Assembly (NCBI GenBank): GCA_034670065.1
Contig: JAXMOG010000004.1
Coordinates: 1-64,000, forward strand
Source of the DNA: Mesobacterium_A sp034670065
GTDB taxonomy: Bacteria > Pseudomonadota > Alphaproteobacteria > Rhodobacterales > Rhodobacteraceae
Reading direction: 5' to 3'
Length of the DNA stretch: 64,000 bases
Shown: positions 25,121-33,980 of the stretch, piece after piece
How positions within the stretch are numbered: the stretch's first letter is position 1
Layout of the letters: the number at the start of each line of letters is the position of its first letter
Position numbers and translations under genes: made by a program
The notes under the pieces: generated by a model
Database searches by the model: none
What the model was told of the DNA's origin: nothing
The model's input: the letters and a program-made list of their open reading frames with translations, nothing else

Positions 25121-25369
25121 CGGGCTAACTTCTTTGAAATTTTGTCTTGGGAAGATTGCAATTTGTAGCCACAACAATGGTGGCCTCCTCCGCATGTCGG
25201 CATGCTGAAGCGCATAGAACAGTGAGGCAACCTGCTGCGCTGGCAATATCAACGAAATCAGCAAAATGGATGTCCGTAAATCAGAACTTTTTGTGCCAAT
25301 TTAGAACCAGATCAGACGTGGCATCTTGTTGCTTAGACAGGCTTGGGAAACTGCGGTATTTGATGTCTC

Positions 25370-25828
25370 ATGCATTTGAACCATGGGCCATACTCATTTT
25401 TAAAAGATAGTTCCGTGCCTGAATTTCCTTCAGGAAATGTGTTCACTGTCATGGATGCCCGTTGCTCACTCTGCGCACGCGGTGCCGCATGGATCGCCCA
25501 CAATGACAAAAAGCAGGAGTTCATGATTATCCCAATGCAATCAGAAACCGGAATTGCATTGATGCGGCACTACGGGCTTGATCCAAACAATCCCACATCC
25601 TGGCTGTTCGTTGAAGACGGGCTGGCCTATTCATCGCTCGATGCATTTATCCGTGCTGGCAGACGACTTGGCGGTGTGTGGAGGATGTTTGGGGCCCTTA
25701 ATATTCTGCCGATCAGTTTACGGGATGCCATGTACAGCGTTGTGGCTAGAAATCGCTATCGGCTTTTTGGAACAACCGATCTATGTGCGCTGCCAGATGC
25801 GGACGTACAGAAAAGATTGCTGAAGTGA
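25370..25828 (+). CDS. DCC-family thiol-disulfide oxidoreductase-like protein (DUF393), 152 aa
   Basis: DUF393 protein. The redox motif is in VMDARCSLCARGAAWIAHND, a CxxC variant of the usual DGxCxxC with Ala-Arg in place of Gly-x. The family's later blocks are also present: SWLFVEDGLAYSSLDAFIRA near 80 and an IPISLRDAMYSVVARNRYRLFG-like ending with SLRDAMYSVVARNRYRLFG near 125. The start is not certain (ATG 25370 has no ribosome binding site; GTG 25415 is possible). Its stop overlaps the GTG of the next gene (GTGA), so the two are translationally coupled. The catalytic role of the family is still unclear. Confidence 0.85.
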   Translation: MHLNHGPYSFLKDSSVPEFPSGNVFTVMDARCSLCARGAAWIAHNDKKQEFMIIPMQSETGIALMRHYGLDPNNPTSWLFVEDGLAYSSLDAFIRAGRRLGGVWRMFGALNILPISLRDAMYSVVARNRYRLFGTTDLCALPDADVQKRLLK

Positions 25829-27522
25829 AGGTACTCATACTTGGCGGTTACGGAGTATTTGGCGGTCGGCTAGCGGAGCTTTTGTCAAATGTCGCCGCTA
25901 TTGAGATCCTAATCGCCGGGCGCAATTTTGATCGCGCCCGCTCGTTTTGTGCGGGGCGCAAATGGCAAGCAAACGTCAGACCCTTGCAGCTGGATCGTTC
26001 CGAACTTGCACAATCGCTGGATGTTGAGCGCCCCGATCTGGTGGTCGACGCATCTGGGCCATTTCAAGACTACGGCGCCAATTGCTACGGTGTTATCGAG
26101 GCCTGTATCCAGGCGCAGGTCAACTATCTGGATTTCGCCGATGCCGCTGACTTTGTTTTCGGCGTGTCTCAGTTTGATGCAAAGGCCAAGGCGGCAGGCA
26201 TATTCGCTTTGTCAGGTGTAAGTAGTTTTCCGGTCTTAACTGCGGCGGTCTTACGCGAAATGGCCAAGACGATGGAGATTGTTTCAGTGGAAGGTGGCGT
26301 CGCGCCGTCACCCTATGCGGGCGTCGGCTTGAATGTGATGCGAGCTGTCGTTGGATATGCAGGAAGCCCGATTAAACTGCAGCGAAATGGCGAACAGACC
26401 CATGCGGTTGGCTTAGGTGAAAGCATGCGCTTCACAATAGCTGTACCAGGGCACTTGCCTTTAAAGAATATTCACTTCTCCCTTGTAGACGTGCCGGATC
26501 TTCAGGTCCTCCCCCCTGAACACGAAACACTGAAAGACATTTGGATGGGTGCAGGTCCTGTTCCCGAATTTCTTCACCGCATTCTTAACGTTTTGGCAAG
26601 AATTCGTTCGTCTCTCTGGCTTCCTTCTTTGGTTCCGTTTTCCGGGCTCTTTTACAAAGTGCTGAACTTGATGAAATTCGGAGAGCATCGGGGCGGTATG
26701 TTTGTACGCGCACGCGGACTACGCGACGGTGAAATGGTCGAGCAAAGCTGGCACCTTTTGGCGGAGGGAGACGACGGCCCATACATTCCGTCAATGGCGA
26801 TTGAAGCTATCATCCGAAAATCTCTATCCGGACAGCTGCCCTCTGTTGGAGCAAGGCCAGCAACACATGCGTTGGAATTGACAGACTATGAACGCCTGTT
26901 TGACGCGCGGTCGATATTCACGGGCATGCGCCATCCTGAGTCACCAAACGCTTCACCATTCAAAAAAGTGTTGGGCTCTGCCTTTGAGAGCCTGCCGGAT
27001 CAGGTAAAGGCGCTCCACGACGTTGAAACCGTTCAGAAATGGGGTGGTCACGCTCAAATCCGCCGCGGCCGTGGCTTTTGGGCGAATGCAATCGCGGTGA
27101 TCATGAGGTTTCCGAAAGCCGCTGAAAGAACGCCGGTTACTGTAACAGTGTCACGGCAGCAGAACGGTGAAAAGTGGACCCGAAAGTTCGGCAACAAGCA
27201 GTTCACATCTATTCTGGAATGCGGCACCGAAAGGAACGATAACCTTATGGTCGAACGTTTTGGCATCATCAAAGTGGCTTTGGCATTGGTTGTTAAAGGG
27301 GAACGATTGTTTTTCATTCCGCGCAGGTGGACCTGCCTGGGGTTCCCTTTGCCAAACGTCTTGCTGCCCAAAGGCGAAAGCTACGAAACAGAAACCGACG
27401 GAAAATTTCGTTTTGACGTAGAAATCTCGGCGCCATTCATTGGATTAATCGTCGCGTATAGGGGCGCTCTCCACCGCCGCCCTGCCCCTCAAACCACCCC
27501 GCCCAGTGACATGGTCGGCTAG
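25825..27522 (+). CDS. Saccharopine-dehydrogenase-like NAD(P) protein with C-terminal DUF4166 domain, 565 aa
   Basis: Two-domain protein. Residues 1-350 have a Rossmann fold starting KVLILGGYGVFGGRLAELL, with IEILIAGRNFDRA after strand 2 and DLVVDASGPFQDYG, as in saccharopine-reductase-like membrane-associated oxidoreductases. Residues about 375-550 are a DUF4166 region (SAFESLPDQVKALHD, RTPVTVTVSRQQNGEKWTRK, then FGIIKVALALVVKGERLFF). A hydrophobic stretch near 265 (LPSLVPFSGLFYKVLNLM) may touch the membrane. The start is the GTG overlapping the DCC stop by 4 bp; this decides it. Its 3' end overlaps the convergent DM13 gene by 4 bp. The reaction is not known; the link with a DCC protein suggests a redox or lipid-modifying pair. 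Confidence 0.85.
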   Translation: MKVLILGGYGVFGGRLAELLSNVAAIEILIAGRNFDRARSFCAGRKWQANVRPLQLDRSELAQSLDVERPDLVVDASGPFQDYGANCYGVIEACIQAQVNYLDFADAADFVFGVSQFDAKAKAAGIFALSGVSSFPVLTAAVLREMAKTMEIVSVEGGVAPSPYAGVGLNVMRAVVGYAGSPIKLQRNGEQTHAVGLGESMRFTIAVPGHLPLKNIHFSLVDVPDLQVLPPEHETLKDIWMGAGPVPEFLHRILNVLARIRSSLWLPSLVPFSGLFYKVLNLMKFGEHRGGMFVRARGLRDGEMVEQSWHLLAEGDDGPYIPSMAIEAIIRKSLSGQLPSVGARPATHALELTDYERLFDARSIFTGMRHPESPNASPFKKVLGSAFESLPDQVKALHDVETVQKWGGHAQIRRGRGFWANAIAVIMRFPKAAERTPVTVTVSRQQNGEKWTRKFGNKQFTSILECGTERNDNLMVERFGIIKVALALVVKGERLFFIPRRWTCLGFPLPNVLLPKGESYETETDGKFRFDVEISAPFIGLIVAYRGALHRRPAPQTTPPSDMVG

Positions 27523-27986
27523 CGGTACTGTGCGGCGGTGATGAATTCGCCGAACGCCTCACACCAGATCACAACGGTTGAGTACGCGGTCACGTCAACC
27601 CCATCGGGCACTGATAGCACCACGCCGCCAAAGGTCTTTACGTCGCCAATCAACTGCGCCTCGGCCTTCAGCGGTTCAAACTCATCCTCATGTTCGACAA
27701 ACTGTTTGACCAAATACAGCTTGTAATCCGGCCCCGGCGCCAGCTTGCCCTCATGCACAATACGGTCGGGCGAGACGCTGACCTTGCCCTCGCCCCAATG
27801 CAGAAAATCACTGCCCCGCAAATCCCGTGTGAACGTGGCCGTAAACATCGCGCCCGCAGCCTGTTCCTGCAACATCGCCCGGTCCGGGGCCTCGGGGGCG
27901 GTGAGGATGGGCAGAAAATACACGCCAAGCGCAAACCCGATCGCCAGCATCACCACATGTGTTCCCAGTAAGAATAAACGCCGCAT
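27519..27986 (-). CDS. DM13-domain membrane-anchored protein, 155 aa
   Basis: N-terminal membrane anchor (LFLLGTHVVMLAIGFALGVY) followed by a DM13 domain, about 48-150: FTRDLRGSDFLHWGEGKVSV, APGPDYKLYLVKQFVEHE, IGDVKTFGGVVLSVPDGVDV and VVIWCEAFGEFITAAQ. The conserved Cys near the end (VIWCEAF) is the DM13 hallmark and is proposed to bind a metal or haem for electron transfer; that function is predicted rather than shown for most members. It faces the periplasm. It overlaps the convergent oxidoreductase gene by 4 bp. No co-transcribed neighbour. Confidence 0.88.
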   Translation of the reverse strand: MRRLFLLGTHVVMLAIGFALGVYFLPILTAPEAPDRAMLQEQAAGAMFTATFTRDLRGSDFLHWGEGKVSVSPDRIVHEGKLAPGPDYKLYLVKQFVEHEDEFEPLKAEAQLIGDVKTFGGVVLSVPDGVDVTAYSTVVIWCEAFGEFITAAQYR

Positions 27987-28292
27987 ACCAGCCCCCCATA
28001 ACTATAGTTTGGAATATACTTTATCTATTGGTCCAAACCTAACGGAATTCGCATCCGTGGAGAAGCTCTGACATGCGGGGTTTGTGTGGGTTGGGGATCT
28101 GTGGGCCATTGGTCGTGGTCATGAGAAATTGGAACCCGTCCCGAAAGCCCAGTCGTGTTGAGGACCGGTGTTACAGGATCGAGTACAGAGAAATCACGTT
28201 CGATCTGCACCGGACAAATGCGCCACTTTCTGTCCATGTTTTTAGGAACAAAGGTGAATGGTGTATGAGTTATGAACCAGCCGTCGCTGTAA
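27987..28292. other. 306-bp gap upstream of the DM13 gene, downstream of CBASS
   Basis: It holds the DM13 promoter region (AT-rich ACTATAGTTTGGAATATACT near 28000-28020) and the 3' flank of the CBASS operon. A plus-strand frame from 28073 runs antisense into the CD-NTase gene and has no coding character. No inverted repeat or attachment site was recognised. Confidence 0.4.
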
Positions 28293-29192
28293 TCAGTATT
28301 GCGGGTTGTTCCAGAACTGGATCGCCCGCGCCCGAAAGGTATTGTAGTCCGCCATGTTCCAGCAGACTGAGTGGCCGTCGCGTAGCAGATAATGAATTCC
28401 GTTCGCGCAGGTCATATCTCCAGTCGGGGCAGTCTGGAGCCAATTCATGTAGTTCTCGAAGGTCTGCTGACGGCTGGAGACGAAGTTCTGCGTTGGCACG
28501 TTTGAGAGCATTCCCTCAAGGAAATATGAGGGAGCCAGTCCGTCTTTAATCAGGCCACGATCGATCATCTTGTTTCGCATGTTTTTAATGACCCGGATGC
28601 TGGGCTTGAAACGTCCGCTTGTTGCCTGATGTTTCGTCGTGCTGTTTTCGAGATGCTGTTTGGGATAATTGACAATCTGATCTCCGGAAGATGTCCAGAA
28701 GGTGATACCTTCCCGGTAACGGTTAGCATATTCTGTATCGTAGTAGCTGTAGGATCGGTGCTGAGCGCATACGAGGACATCAGCGTCGCGCCGGTTCCCA
28801 TTCCCCGGCACGAAGATCGCTTTCTTCCCAGCTTTGACTCCAGTGCCAAAATTGTGCGTCAACCAAGCAAGCACGTCTTTCTTGAAATCGAAATAGCTGT
28901 AGGCGGCTGAACTGGTATTTGCTTCAATTCTTTGACGCGCGGTGGCGTCCAAATCGGAAGTGTCGTGATAGTAGGTGGAGGTCAGGCAAATCGCGACATC
29001 GACATCGCTGTCCGAGTAGATGTTGGTATCATTGCCATAAGAACCCTGAAGAAAGATGCGATAGTAGCGCTCGCGATGATAAGGAGCCGCAGGATCGTCG
29101 AGCACCCTTCTTATCGTCTCGTACGTACTAGCAGATTGGACTTTTGATCCTTGGTGAGACCAGGTCTCAAGCTGCTGTTCCGATATTGCCAT
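28293..29192 (-). CDS. CBASS cyclic-oligonucleotide synthase (CD-NTase), 299 aa
   Basis: Signal-producing enzyme of a CBASS antiphage system: it makes a cyclic di- or trinucleotide on infection. The nucleotidyltransferase core is FLQGSYGNDTNIYSDSDVDV, giving Gly50-Ser51 and the metal Asp63 and Asp65. The third acidic residue follows in NRRDADVLVCA (Asp136 or Asp138). The C-terminal half has helical OAS-like elements (RFKPSIRVIKNMRNKMIDRG, then APSYFLEGMLSNVP). The ATG at 29192 lies one base after the patatin stop; a GTG at 29204 would overlap that gene. The clade and the exact product cannot be read without alignment. Local base composition is more AT-rich than the sugar genes next door, as expected for a transferred defence island. 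Confidence 0.88.
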   Translation of the reverse strand: MAISEQQLETWSHQGSKVQSASTYETIRRVLDDPAAPYHRERYYRIFLQGSYGNDTNIYSDSDVDVAICLTSTYYHDTSDLDATARQRIEANTSSAAYSYFDFKKDVLAWLTHNFGTGVKAGKKAIFVPGNGNRRDADVLVCAQHRSYSYYDTEYANRYREGITFWTSSGDQIVNYPKQHLENSTTKHQATSGRFKPSIRVIKNMRNKMIDRGLIKDGLAPSYFLEGMLSNVPTQNFVSSRQQTFENYMNWLQTAPTGDMTCANGIHYLLRDGHSVCWNMADYNTFRARAIQFWNNPQY

Positions 29193-29193
29193 G

Positions 29194-30153
29194 TCAGTTC
29201 TCACTCATCAAAAGGGTTTTAATATCCTCTTCTCGCGCCGCGTAGGACTCAGCTCCCCGTTGCCGAAGGATGTTCAATTTCTGGAGATCGTACTCAAATA
29301 GGTCGGTCGCCATATCGGGTTTATCGAACGTGTCGTTGATACGAACGGTCGGCACCTGCTTGAAGAGGATCAAACGTAGCTGCTCCATTGAGGCAATATT
29401 GATCGAGAGCGTCTTATCGAGGACGGGCAAGGTCGGTAGCACACGCCGATAGAGCCGTAGGTGAAGCGCCTCTTTTGGCTTGGGGTAATTCCCACATCCA
29501 ACGCTCAGGACACGGCAATCGCTCGGATCATACTTCATCGCAGCGACGGCGTCGGCGATCCCATAAAGCGTCGGGTTGTTGGCGCAGTACCCACCATCTA
29601 CCAATTCGATACTGTCGCCCATTGCTGTAGTGACAGTCTTCCGCTTGAAGTACGGATAAGCTGAACATGACGCCTGCACCGCGTCGCCTATGGTACAGCC
29701 AAAACCTGGCTTAAATGTTCCGATACGACCATGAGCCTGTCGAACATCTCCCTTGAAGATCATCGGCGTTTCGATCTGCCATTTAGTAGTGACGATACCA
29801 AGACCGGTCTTCACAGCATCAAACTTGGTTTCCCCGAATACTTCCTGTGAAAGCGAGGCTAGCGCAGCCGATTTAGCAGCTGCGGATCGCCTTTCCATGA
29901 TCGAAGGTACATATTTGCAATAGAGCTCATGAATTGTCTCCACCTCGTTTCCGAGGGCGAGCAATGAGGCTATAATCGATCCTGTACTGGTGCCAAAGAT
30001 GAGGTCAAAGTGCTCATGGAGCGGGGCCCCAAGCAATGCTTCGACCTCGCGTAGTACTCCGAGCGTATAAAAACCCTTCGCTCCTCCGCCGTCGAGGCTT
30101 AGAATTCGACATGTTACTGATCTTTCGGCGTATTCACCGTGAATTCGTGACAC
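29194..30153 (-). CDS. capV: Patatin-like phospholipase, CBASS effector (CapV type), 319 aa
   Basis: Effector that destroys the inner membrane once activated by the cyclic nucleotide. Patatin fold: SLDGGGAKGFYTLGVLREVE at 19-38 gives the oxyanion Gly-rich loop. The nucleophile elbow GTSTG is at 54-58 (Ser56) and the catalytic Asp is in ELVDGGYCANNPTLYGIADA (Asp186). No signal peptide, so it acts from the cytoplasm on phospholipids. The frame starts at GTG (30153) with a weak GAGAT site. It is directly upstream of the CD-NTase with one base between, so effector and synthase are made together. No E1/E2/JAB (Cap2/Cap3) or HORMA/TRIP13 genes are nearby, which points to the minimal type I arrangement. 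Confidence 0.88.
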   Translation of the reverse strand: MSRIHGEYAERSVTCRILSLDGGGAKGFYTLGVLREVEALLGAPLHEHFDLIFGTSTGSIIASLLALGNEVETIHELYCKYVPSIMERRSAAAKSAALASLSQEVFGETKFDAVKTGLGIVTTKWQIETPMIFKGDVRQAHGRIGTFKPGFGCTIGDAVQASCSAYPYFKRKTVTTAMGDSIELVDGGYCANNPTLYGIADAVAAMKYDPSDCRVLSVGCGNYPKPKEALHLRLYRRVLPTLPVLDKTLSINIASMEQLRLILFKQVPTVRINDTFDKPDMATDLFEYDLQKLNILRQRGAESYAAREEDIKTLLMSEN

Positions 30154-30286
30154 TTTAATCTCATTTCTGAACTACCACCTAAAATGGGCACTATTTCAAA
30201 AATCACAAGATGTGGAACTAACTGAGTCGGGGCGCTTAAGCCCTTATATGATTCAATTCAACAAAAACCCGATAAAACTCACTCCC

Positions 30287-31150
30287 CTACTCAAAACACT
30301 CCTTAAAAACTTCAACACATTCCCGAAATCCCTTTTCGAAATCGCCATCCCCCGGATGATAAACGCTTTCAAAGGAAATAACGCCCTCATAGCCTGAGTC
30401 CTTCAAAGCCGCGGACAGAGGGGCAAAGAGCGGGCCCAATTGGCCTTCGCCCATGCGCATTACGCTCAAAAACGCGCGGGGGGTGTCGACCTGCACATCC
30501 TTGATATGCAGATGCCCCAGATAGCCGCCGCGCAGCAGGTCGAAGCCGTCGGGATAGGCCAGTTCGTGGCACCAGCAATTGTTCCCCGGATCCCACAGGA
30601 CCTGCAGCGCGTCTTTGGCGTCCAGATCGTCAATCAAACGCCGCGCGGTGTAGTTGGAGTTGACCATGGTGCCGTTGCCTGTCTCCACCACCAGCGTCAC
30701 ACCCGCATCCCGCGCCACCTCGACGGCGGGGGCGATCAAGGGCAGCATGGCGTCCCATGCGCCATGGGCCACGTTCCACTGCTCGGCCCCATGCGCGCCC
30801 CACAGGATTTGCTCTTTCTTGGGGGTCATGATCCGCACCAGGGGCGCGCCTACCACATGGGCCATCTCGATCACCCGGCGCAGCGCATCCATGTGCTGGC
30901 TGTGCAGCGCATCACCCGCAACATTCGCAACCGTCATCCCCGCAAAGATATGCCGGGACAAACAGGACACCGGCTTGCCCCGATCCCGCAGCAGACTGTC
31001 GATCTCACGGATTTCGGCCGGCGAGTGATCCCCCACTTCCTTGGCCCCGACAAATTGCAGCTCGGCATAGTCCAGGCCGAATTCGTCCATAACATCAACC
31101 GTATGGCGTAAATCGCGGCTGATGCCATCACATATGACACCCAGCTTCAT
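30287..31150 (-). CDS. TIM-barrel sugar isomerase/epimerase (AP endonuclease 2 superfamily), 287 aa
   Basis: Xylose-isomerase-like barrel protein. The metal ligands are seen in LVVETGNGTMVNS (Glu), QVLWDPGNNCWCHE (Asp), GHLHIKDVQV (His) and VISFESVYHP (Glu near the end). N-terminus MKLGVICDGISRDLRHTVDV; normal length. It overlaps the upstream dehydrogenase by 4 bp (ATGA) and is the last gene of that unit. Pairing of such a barrel with an HIBADH-type dehydrogenase is known from tetronate (threonate/erythronate) pathways and related acid-sugar routes, so a 2-oxo-acid sugar isomerase is a reasonable guess. The true substrate is open. Confidence 0.82.
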   Translation of the reverse strand: MKLGVICDGISRDLRHTVDVMDEFGLDYAELQFVGAKEVGDHSPAEIREIDSLLRDRGKPVSCLSRHIFAGMTVANVAGDALHSQHMDALRRVIEMAHVVGAPLVRIMTPKKEQILWGAHGAEQWNVAHGAWDAMLPLIAPAVEVARDAGVTLVVETGNGTMVNSNYTARRLIDDLDAKDALQVLWDPGNNCWCHELAYPDGFDLLRGGYLGHLHIKDVQVDTPRAFLSVMRMGEGQLGPLFAPLSAALKDSGYEGVISFESVYHPGDGDFEKGFRECVEVFKECFE

Positions 31151-32049
31151 GGCTTTGGGTCTCGGTGCAGCTCTGCCCCGATGATCTCTTCTATGACGCG
31201 GGTGCAGACCCAGTTGTCCCCGTTGGGGTATTTCGTGCGCCCGGCATGGAATATTTGCATCGCCGACGCGGCGGTATGAAGGGGCACGCCCAACTCCTCG
31301 CCCAATCCCATCGAGATTGTCAGGTCCTTGTGCATGGTGTTGATGTGGCTGCCGGTGCCTTCGAATTGGCGGTCGATGATCTTTTCCAACGCGTTATTGA
31401 CCACGCCACAGCCCGCCGATGAGGTGGAAAAGACATCCAGCAAGACCTGCCCCGGCACGCCCGCCTTGGCCGCCAGCGCCGCCGCCTCAAACGTCGCCGA
31501 GAACTGCGCCCCGATCAGCGATTGCAGGCAGGCTTTCACCGTCTGTCCGTCTCCGGGTTTGGTGCCGACGCGGTGGATATTGGCGGACACCGCCTGCATG
31601 ACCGGCGCAAAGCGGTCCAGAACCTCTGAGGCGGCGGCGGCCATCATTGTCAGAGTGCCGCCCTGTGCGCCGGGATAGCCCCCGGACACCGGTGTGTCGA
31701 TCAGATGCAGCCCGGTCCCTTCCATCGCGGCGCCAATCTCTCGGGCCTCCCGCGGTTTGATCGTGGCGCTTAAGATCACGGCAGCCCCCTTGGGCAGATA
31801 GGACACCAAACCATCTGGCCCCAATATCACGGTCTTGGCCTCATCCCCCGTCATCACCATGACAAAGACAGCCTCCGATGCGCGACCGACCTCCTCTGGG
31901 TTCGCAGCAGCCACACCACCCATCTGGACAAATGCGGCCATGCGTTCTGGTTTCAGATCAACTCCCGTGACCTGATAGCCATTCTTGATCAGGTTCAAAG
32001 CAAGCCCGCTGCCCATATCCCCGATCCCAATGATCCCTACGTTTTTCAT
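31147..32049 (-). CDS. NAD-dependent 3-hydroxyisobutyrate-dehydrogenase-family enzyme, 300 aa
   Basis: Beta-hydroxyacid dehydrogenase. Rossmann motif IGIGDMGSGLALNLIKNGY at the start, substrate loop DTPVSGGYPGAQGGTLTMM near 120 and catalytic Lys in GDGQTVKACLQSLIGAQ near 175. The ATG at 32049 is preceded by GGAGGA and is chosen over an upstream start at 32088. Coupled by ATGA to the TIM-barrel gene. Members of this family oxidise threonate, glycerate, tartronate-semialdehyde precursors or hydroxyisobutyrate; next to uronate genes a sugar-acid dehydrogenase is more likely than valine catabolism. An imperfect palindrome lies 52 bp upstream. Confidence 0.85.
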   Translation of the reverse strand: MKNVGIIGIGDMGSGLALNLIKNGYQVTGVDLKPERMAAFVQMGGVAAANPEEVGRASEAVFVMVMTGDEAKTVILGPDGLVSYLPKGAAVILSATIKPREAREIGAAMEGTGLHLIDTPVSGGYPGAQGGTLTMMAAAASEVLDRFAPVMQAVSANIHRVGTKPGDGQTVKACLQSLIGAQFSATFEAAALAAKAGVPGQVLLDVFSTSSAGCGVVNNALEKIIDRQFEGTGSHINTMHKDLTISMGLGEELGVPLHTAASAMQIFHAGRTKYPNGDNWVCTRVIEEIIGAELHRDPKP

Positions 32050-32100
32050 GACTATTCCTCCCGTAATTTCCGCAATGGCTTTGACCATGCGGTTTTGAAA

Positions 32101-32122
32101 TAACCATCCCGTTAGATGGCTA
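32101..32122. promoter_or_regulatory. Imperfect palindrome in the dehydrogenase/isomerase promoter
   Basis: TAACCATC and GATGGCTA (7 of 8 complementary) are separated by 6 bases, 52 bp upstream of the dehydrogenase ATG on its strand. Possible operator for the two-gene unit. The surrounding gap 32050-32456 (407 bp), between uxaA and this gene, holds no other feature I can support. Confidence 0.35.
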
Positions 32123-32456
32123 AATTCGCGGGGATTTCACGCGTCACGTAAGACGTCGGGCGAGTCCGGAAGACACCCCGCTGCCCGGTTAGGTACGTCA
32201 CGCTAGCATCAGGGTCGAAGAGTTGACAAGCGTCTCGGTCAGATGGCCTGAACAGGACAAATCCGGGGACATGCACGAGTTACTCCAAGCCGTGACCCGC
32301 CAGCATCTGCACGCACCTTGCATCTTAAAGCGACGGCAGTTTTCAAGTCGTCTGAACTGGTTTCAAAGGGGCTGGGCGTCTCTTGGATTCGAAGCCACGC
32401 ACGCCTGAACTTGCCCCCCCTGATACTGGCGGGCATTGATGCGCCAAGCCGCGCCC

Positions 32457-33980
32457 TTACATCACTGCGCCAATCTGCCAGGGCACAAATTCATTGTCCC
32501 CCATACCCAGCGCTTCTGACTTGGTGACCTGCCCGGACGCCGTGGCGCGGATCAGATCAAAGATTTCGCGCCCTTTGTCGGCGATACTGATACCGCCCGA
32601 TACGATGTCACCGGTGTTCAGATCCATATCGTCAGGCATCTGCGCAAACAGCCGGTCCGAGGTGGCCAGTTTGATCGTCGGGGCAGGCTTTGAGCCAAAG
32701 GCAGACCCGCGCCCTGTGGTGAAGACGACAATCTGAGCCCCCGCCGCAATTTGGCCTGTGGCAGCGACCGGGTCATATCCGGGGGAATCCATGAACACGA
32801 AGCCACTTTGGGTGATCTGCTCGCCATAGTCATAGACGGCTTGCAGCGGGGTCGCCCCACCCTTCGCTGCCGCACCCAGAGACTTTTCAAGGATCGTGGT
32901 GATCCCGCCCTGTTTGTTGCCGGGGCTGGGGTTATTATCCATCGATCCACCGTTTTTGGCGGCATAGTCTTCCCACCATGCGATCTGATCAATCAGCTTC
33001 TGCGCCACTGCGTCCGAAGCTGCGCGACGCAACAACAATTGTTCCGCGCCATAGATCTCGGGTGTTTCAGACAATATGGCCGTCCCGCCCTGCGCCACGA
33101 TCAAATCACTGGCCACGCCCAGTGCCGGGTTGGCCGTGATGCTGGAAAACCCGTCTGACCCCCCGCATTGCAGTGCGACCCGCAGCGCCGACATGGGCTG
33201 CGTCGTTCGCGAAACACGGTTCATATCTGGCAGAATGCTGCGAACATGCGCCTTGATCGCGTCGATGGTGGCGCGCGTGCCGCCGGTATCCTGAATGGTC
33301 AGCGCCTGAAAACGCTCGGTTCCAGTATCGCCGAAACGCGATTGCATACGCGCGATTTGCATCACTTCGCAGCCCAGCCCAACAAAGAGAGTTGCGCCAA
33401 CATTCGGATGGGTGGCGTGCCCCCATAAAACCCGGTCCAGAATGTCATAGCCCAAGCCAGAAGACGCCATGCCACACCCGCTGCCATGCGCCAACGCGAC
33501 AATGCCATCCACGTTTTCATAAGCGTCCAAAACGCCGCTGGCCTCAACCTCTGCCGCCGCGCGCCGGATCACGGTGGCCGAACAATTGACCGTTGCCACC
33601 AGGGCGATGAAATTACGTGTTCCAACCTGCCCGTCAGCGCGGGCATATCCCTGAAAAGACAGCGGTTCTGCGGCAGGAACCGCGGCCTGAGCCAAAGACA
33701 AATCCGCACCGATGGCATAGTCCTTACCCGGATTTGCGAACGCGCAATTGTGGGTATGAACGTGATCCCCCGCCGCGATCGGAGTTGTGGCCGTTCCAAT
33801 GAACTGGCCAAACTTCAACACAGGATCGCCAGCAGCAATATCGCAGCGCGCAATCTTGTGCCCTGCGGCAACAGGCGCGCTCAAAGCCGCCTGCAAATTC
33901 AATGGATCATCACCCGCCCCGGCGCGCGCAGTCAGAACAGCGATATTGTCGCTGGAATGTAGAATAAGTGGCTTAGACAT
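32457..33980 (-). CDS. uxaA: Altronate dehydratase, 507 aa
   Basis: Iron-dependent dehydratase converting D-altronate to 2-keto-3-deoxygluconate. The N-terminal SAF-type domain (about 15-90: GHKIARCDIAAGDPVLKFGQ, then DHVHTHN) is joined to the catalytic part (GYARADGQVGTRNFIALVAT, then HGSGCGMASSGLGYDIL, ALQCGGSDGFSSITANPALG and the conserved DSPGYDPVAATGQIAAGA). Both domains are in one chain, as in E. coli UxaA. Its start overlaps the mannonate dehydratase stop by 8 bp. Last gene of the long uronate operon on this strand. Its presence implies that galacturonate (via tagaturonate) is also used. Confidence 0.93.
   Translation of the reverse strand: MSKPLILHSSDNIAVLTARAGAGDDPLNLQAALSAPVAAGHKIARCDIAAGDPVLKFGQFIGTATTPIAAGDHVHTHNCAFANPGKDYAIGADLSLAQAAVPAAEPLSFQGYARADGQVGTRNFIALVATVNCSATVIRRAAAEVEASGVLDAYENVDGIVALAHGSGCGMASSGLGYDILDRVLWGHATHPNVGATLFVGLGCEVMQIARMQSRFGDTGTERFQALTIQDTGGTRATIDAIKAHVRSILPDMNRVSRTTQPMSALRVALQCGGSDGFSSITANPALGVASDLIVAQGGTAILSETPEIYGAEQLLLRRAASDAVAQKLIDQIAWWEDYAAKNGGSMDNNPSPGNKQGGITTILEKSLGAAAKGGATPLQAVYDYGEQITQSGFVFMDSPGYDPVAATGQIAAGAQIVVFTTGRGSAFGSKPAPTIKLATSDRLFAQMPDDMDLNTGDIVSGGISIADKGREIFDLIRATASGQVTKSEALGMGDNEFVPWQIGAVM

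Noticed and set aside
28073..28549. 158-codon plus-strand frame overlapping the CD-NTase 3' end
   Set aside because: Antisense to the synthase over most of its length, Ser/Arg/Cys-rich composition and no ribosome binding site.
28293..30153. Type II or III CBASS
   Set aside because: No E1/E2, JAB, HORMA or TRIP13 genes lie on either side; neighbours are a DM13 protein and sugar enzymes.
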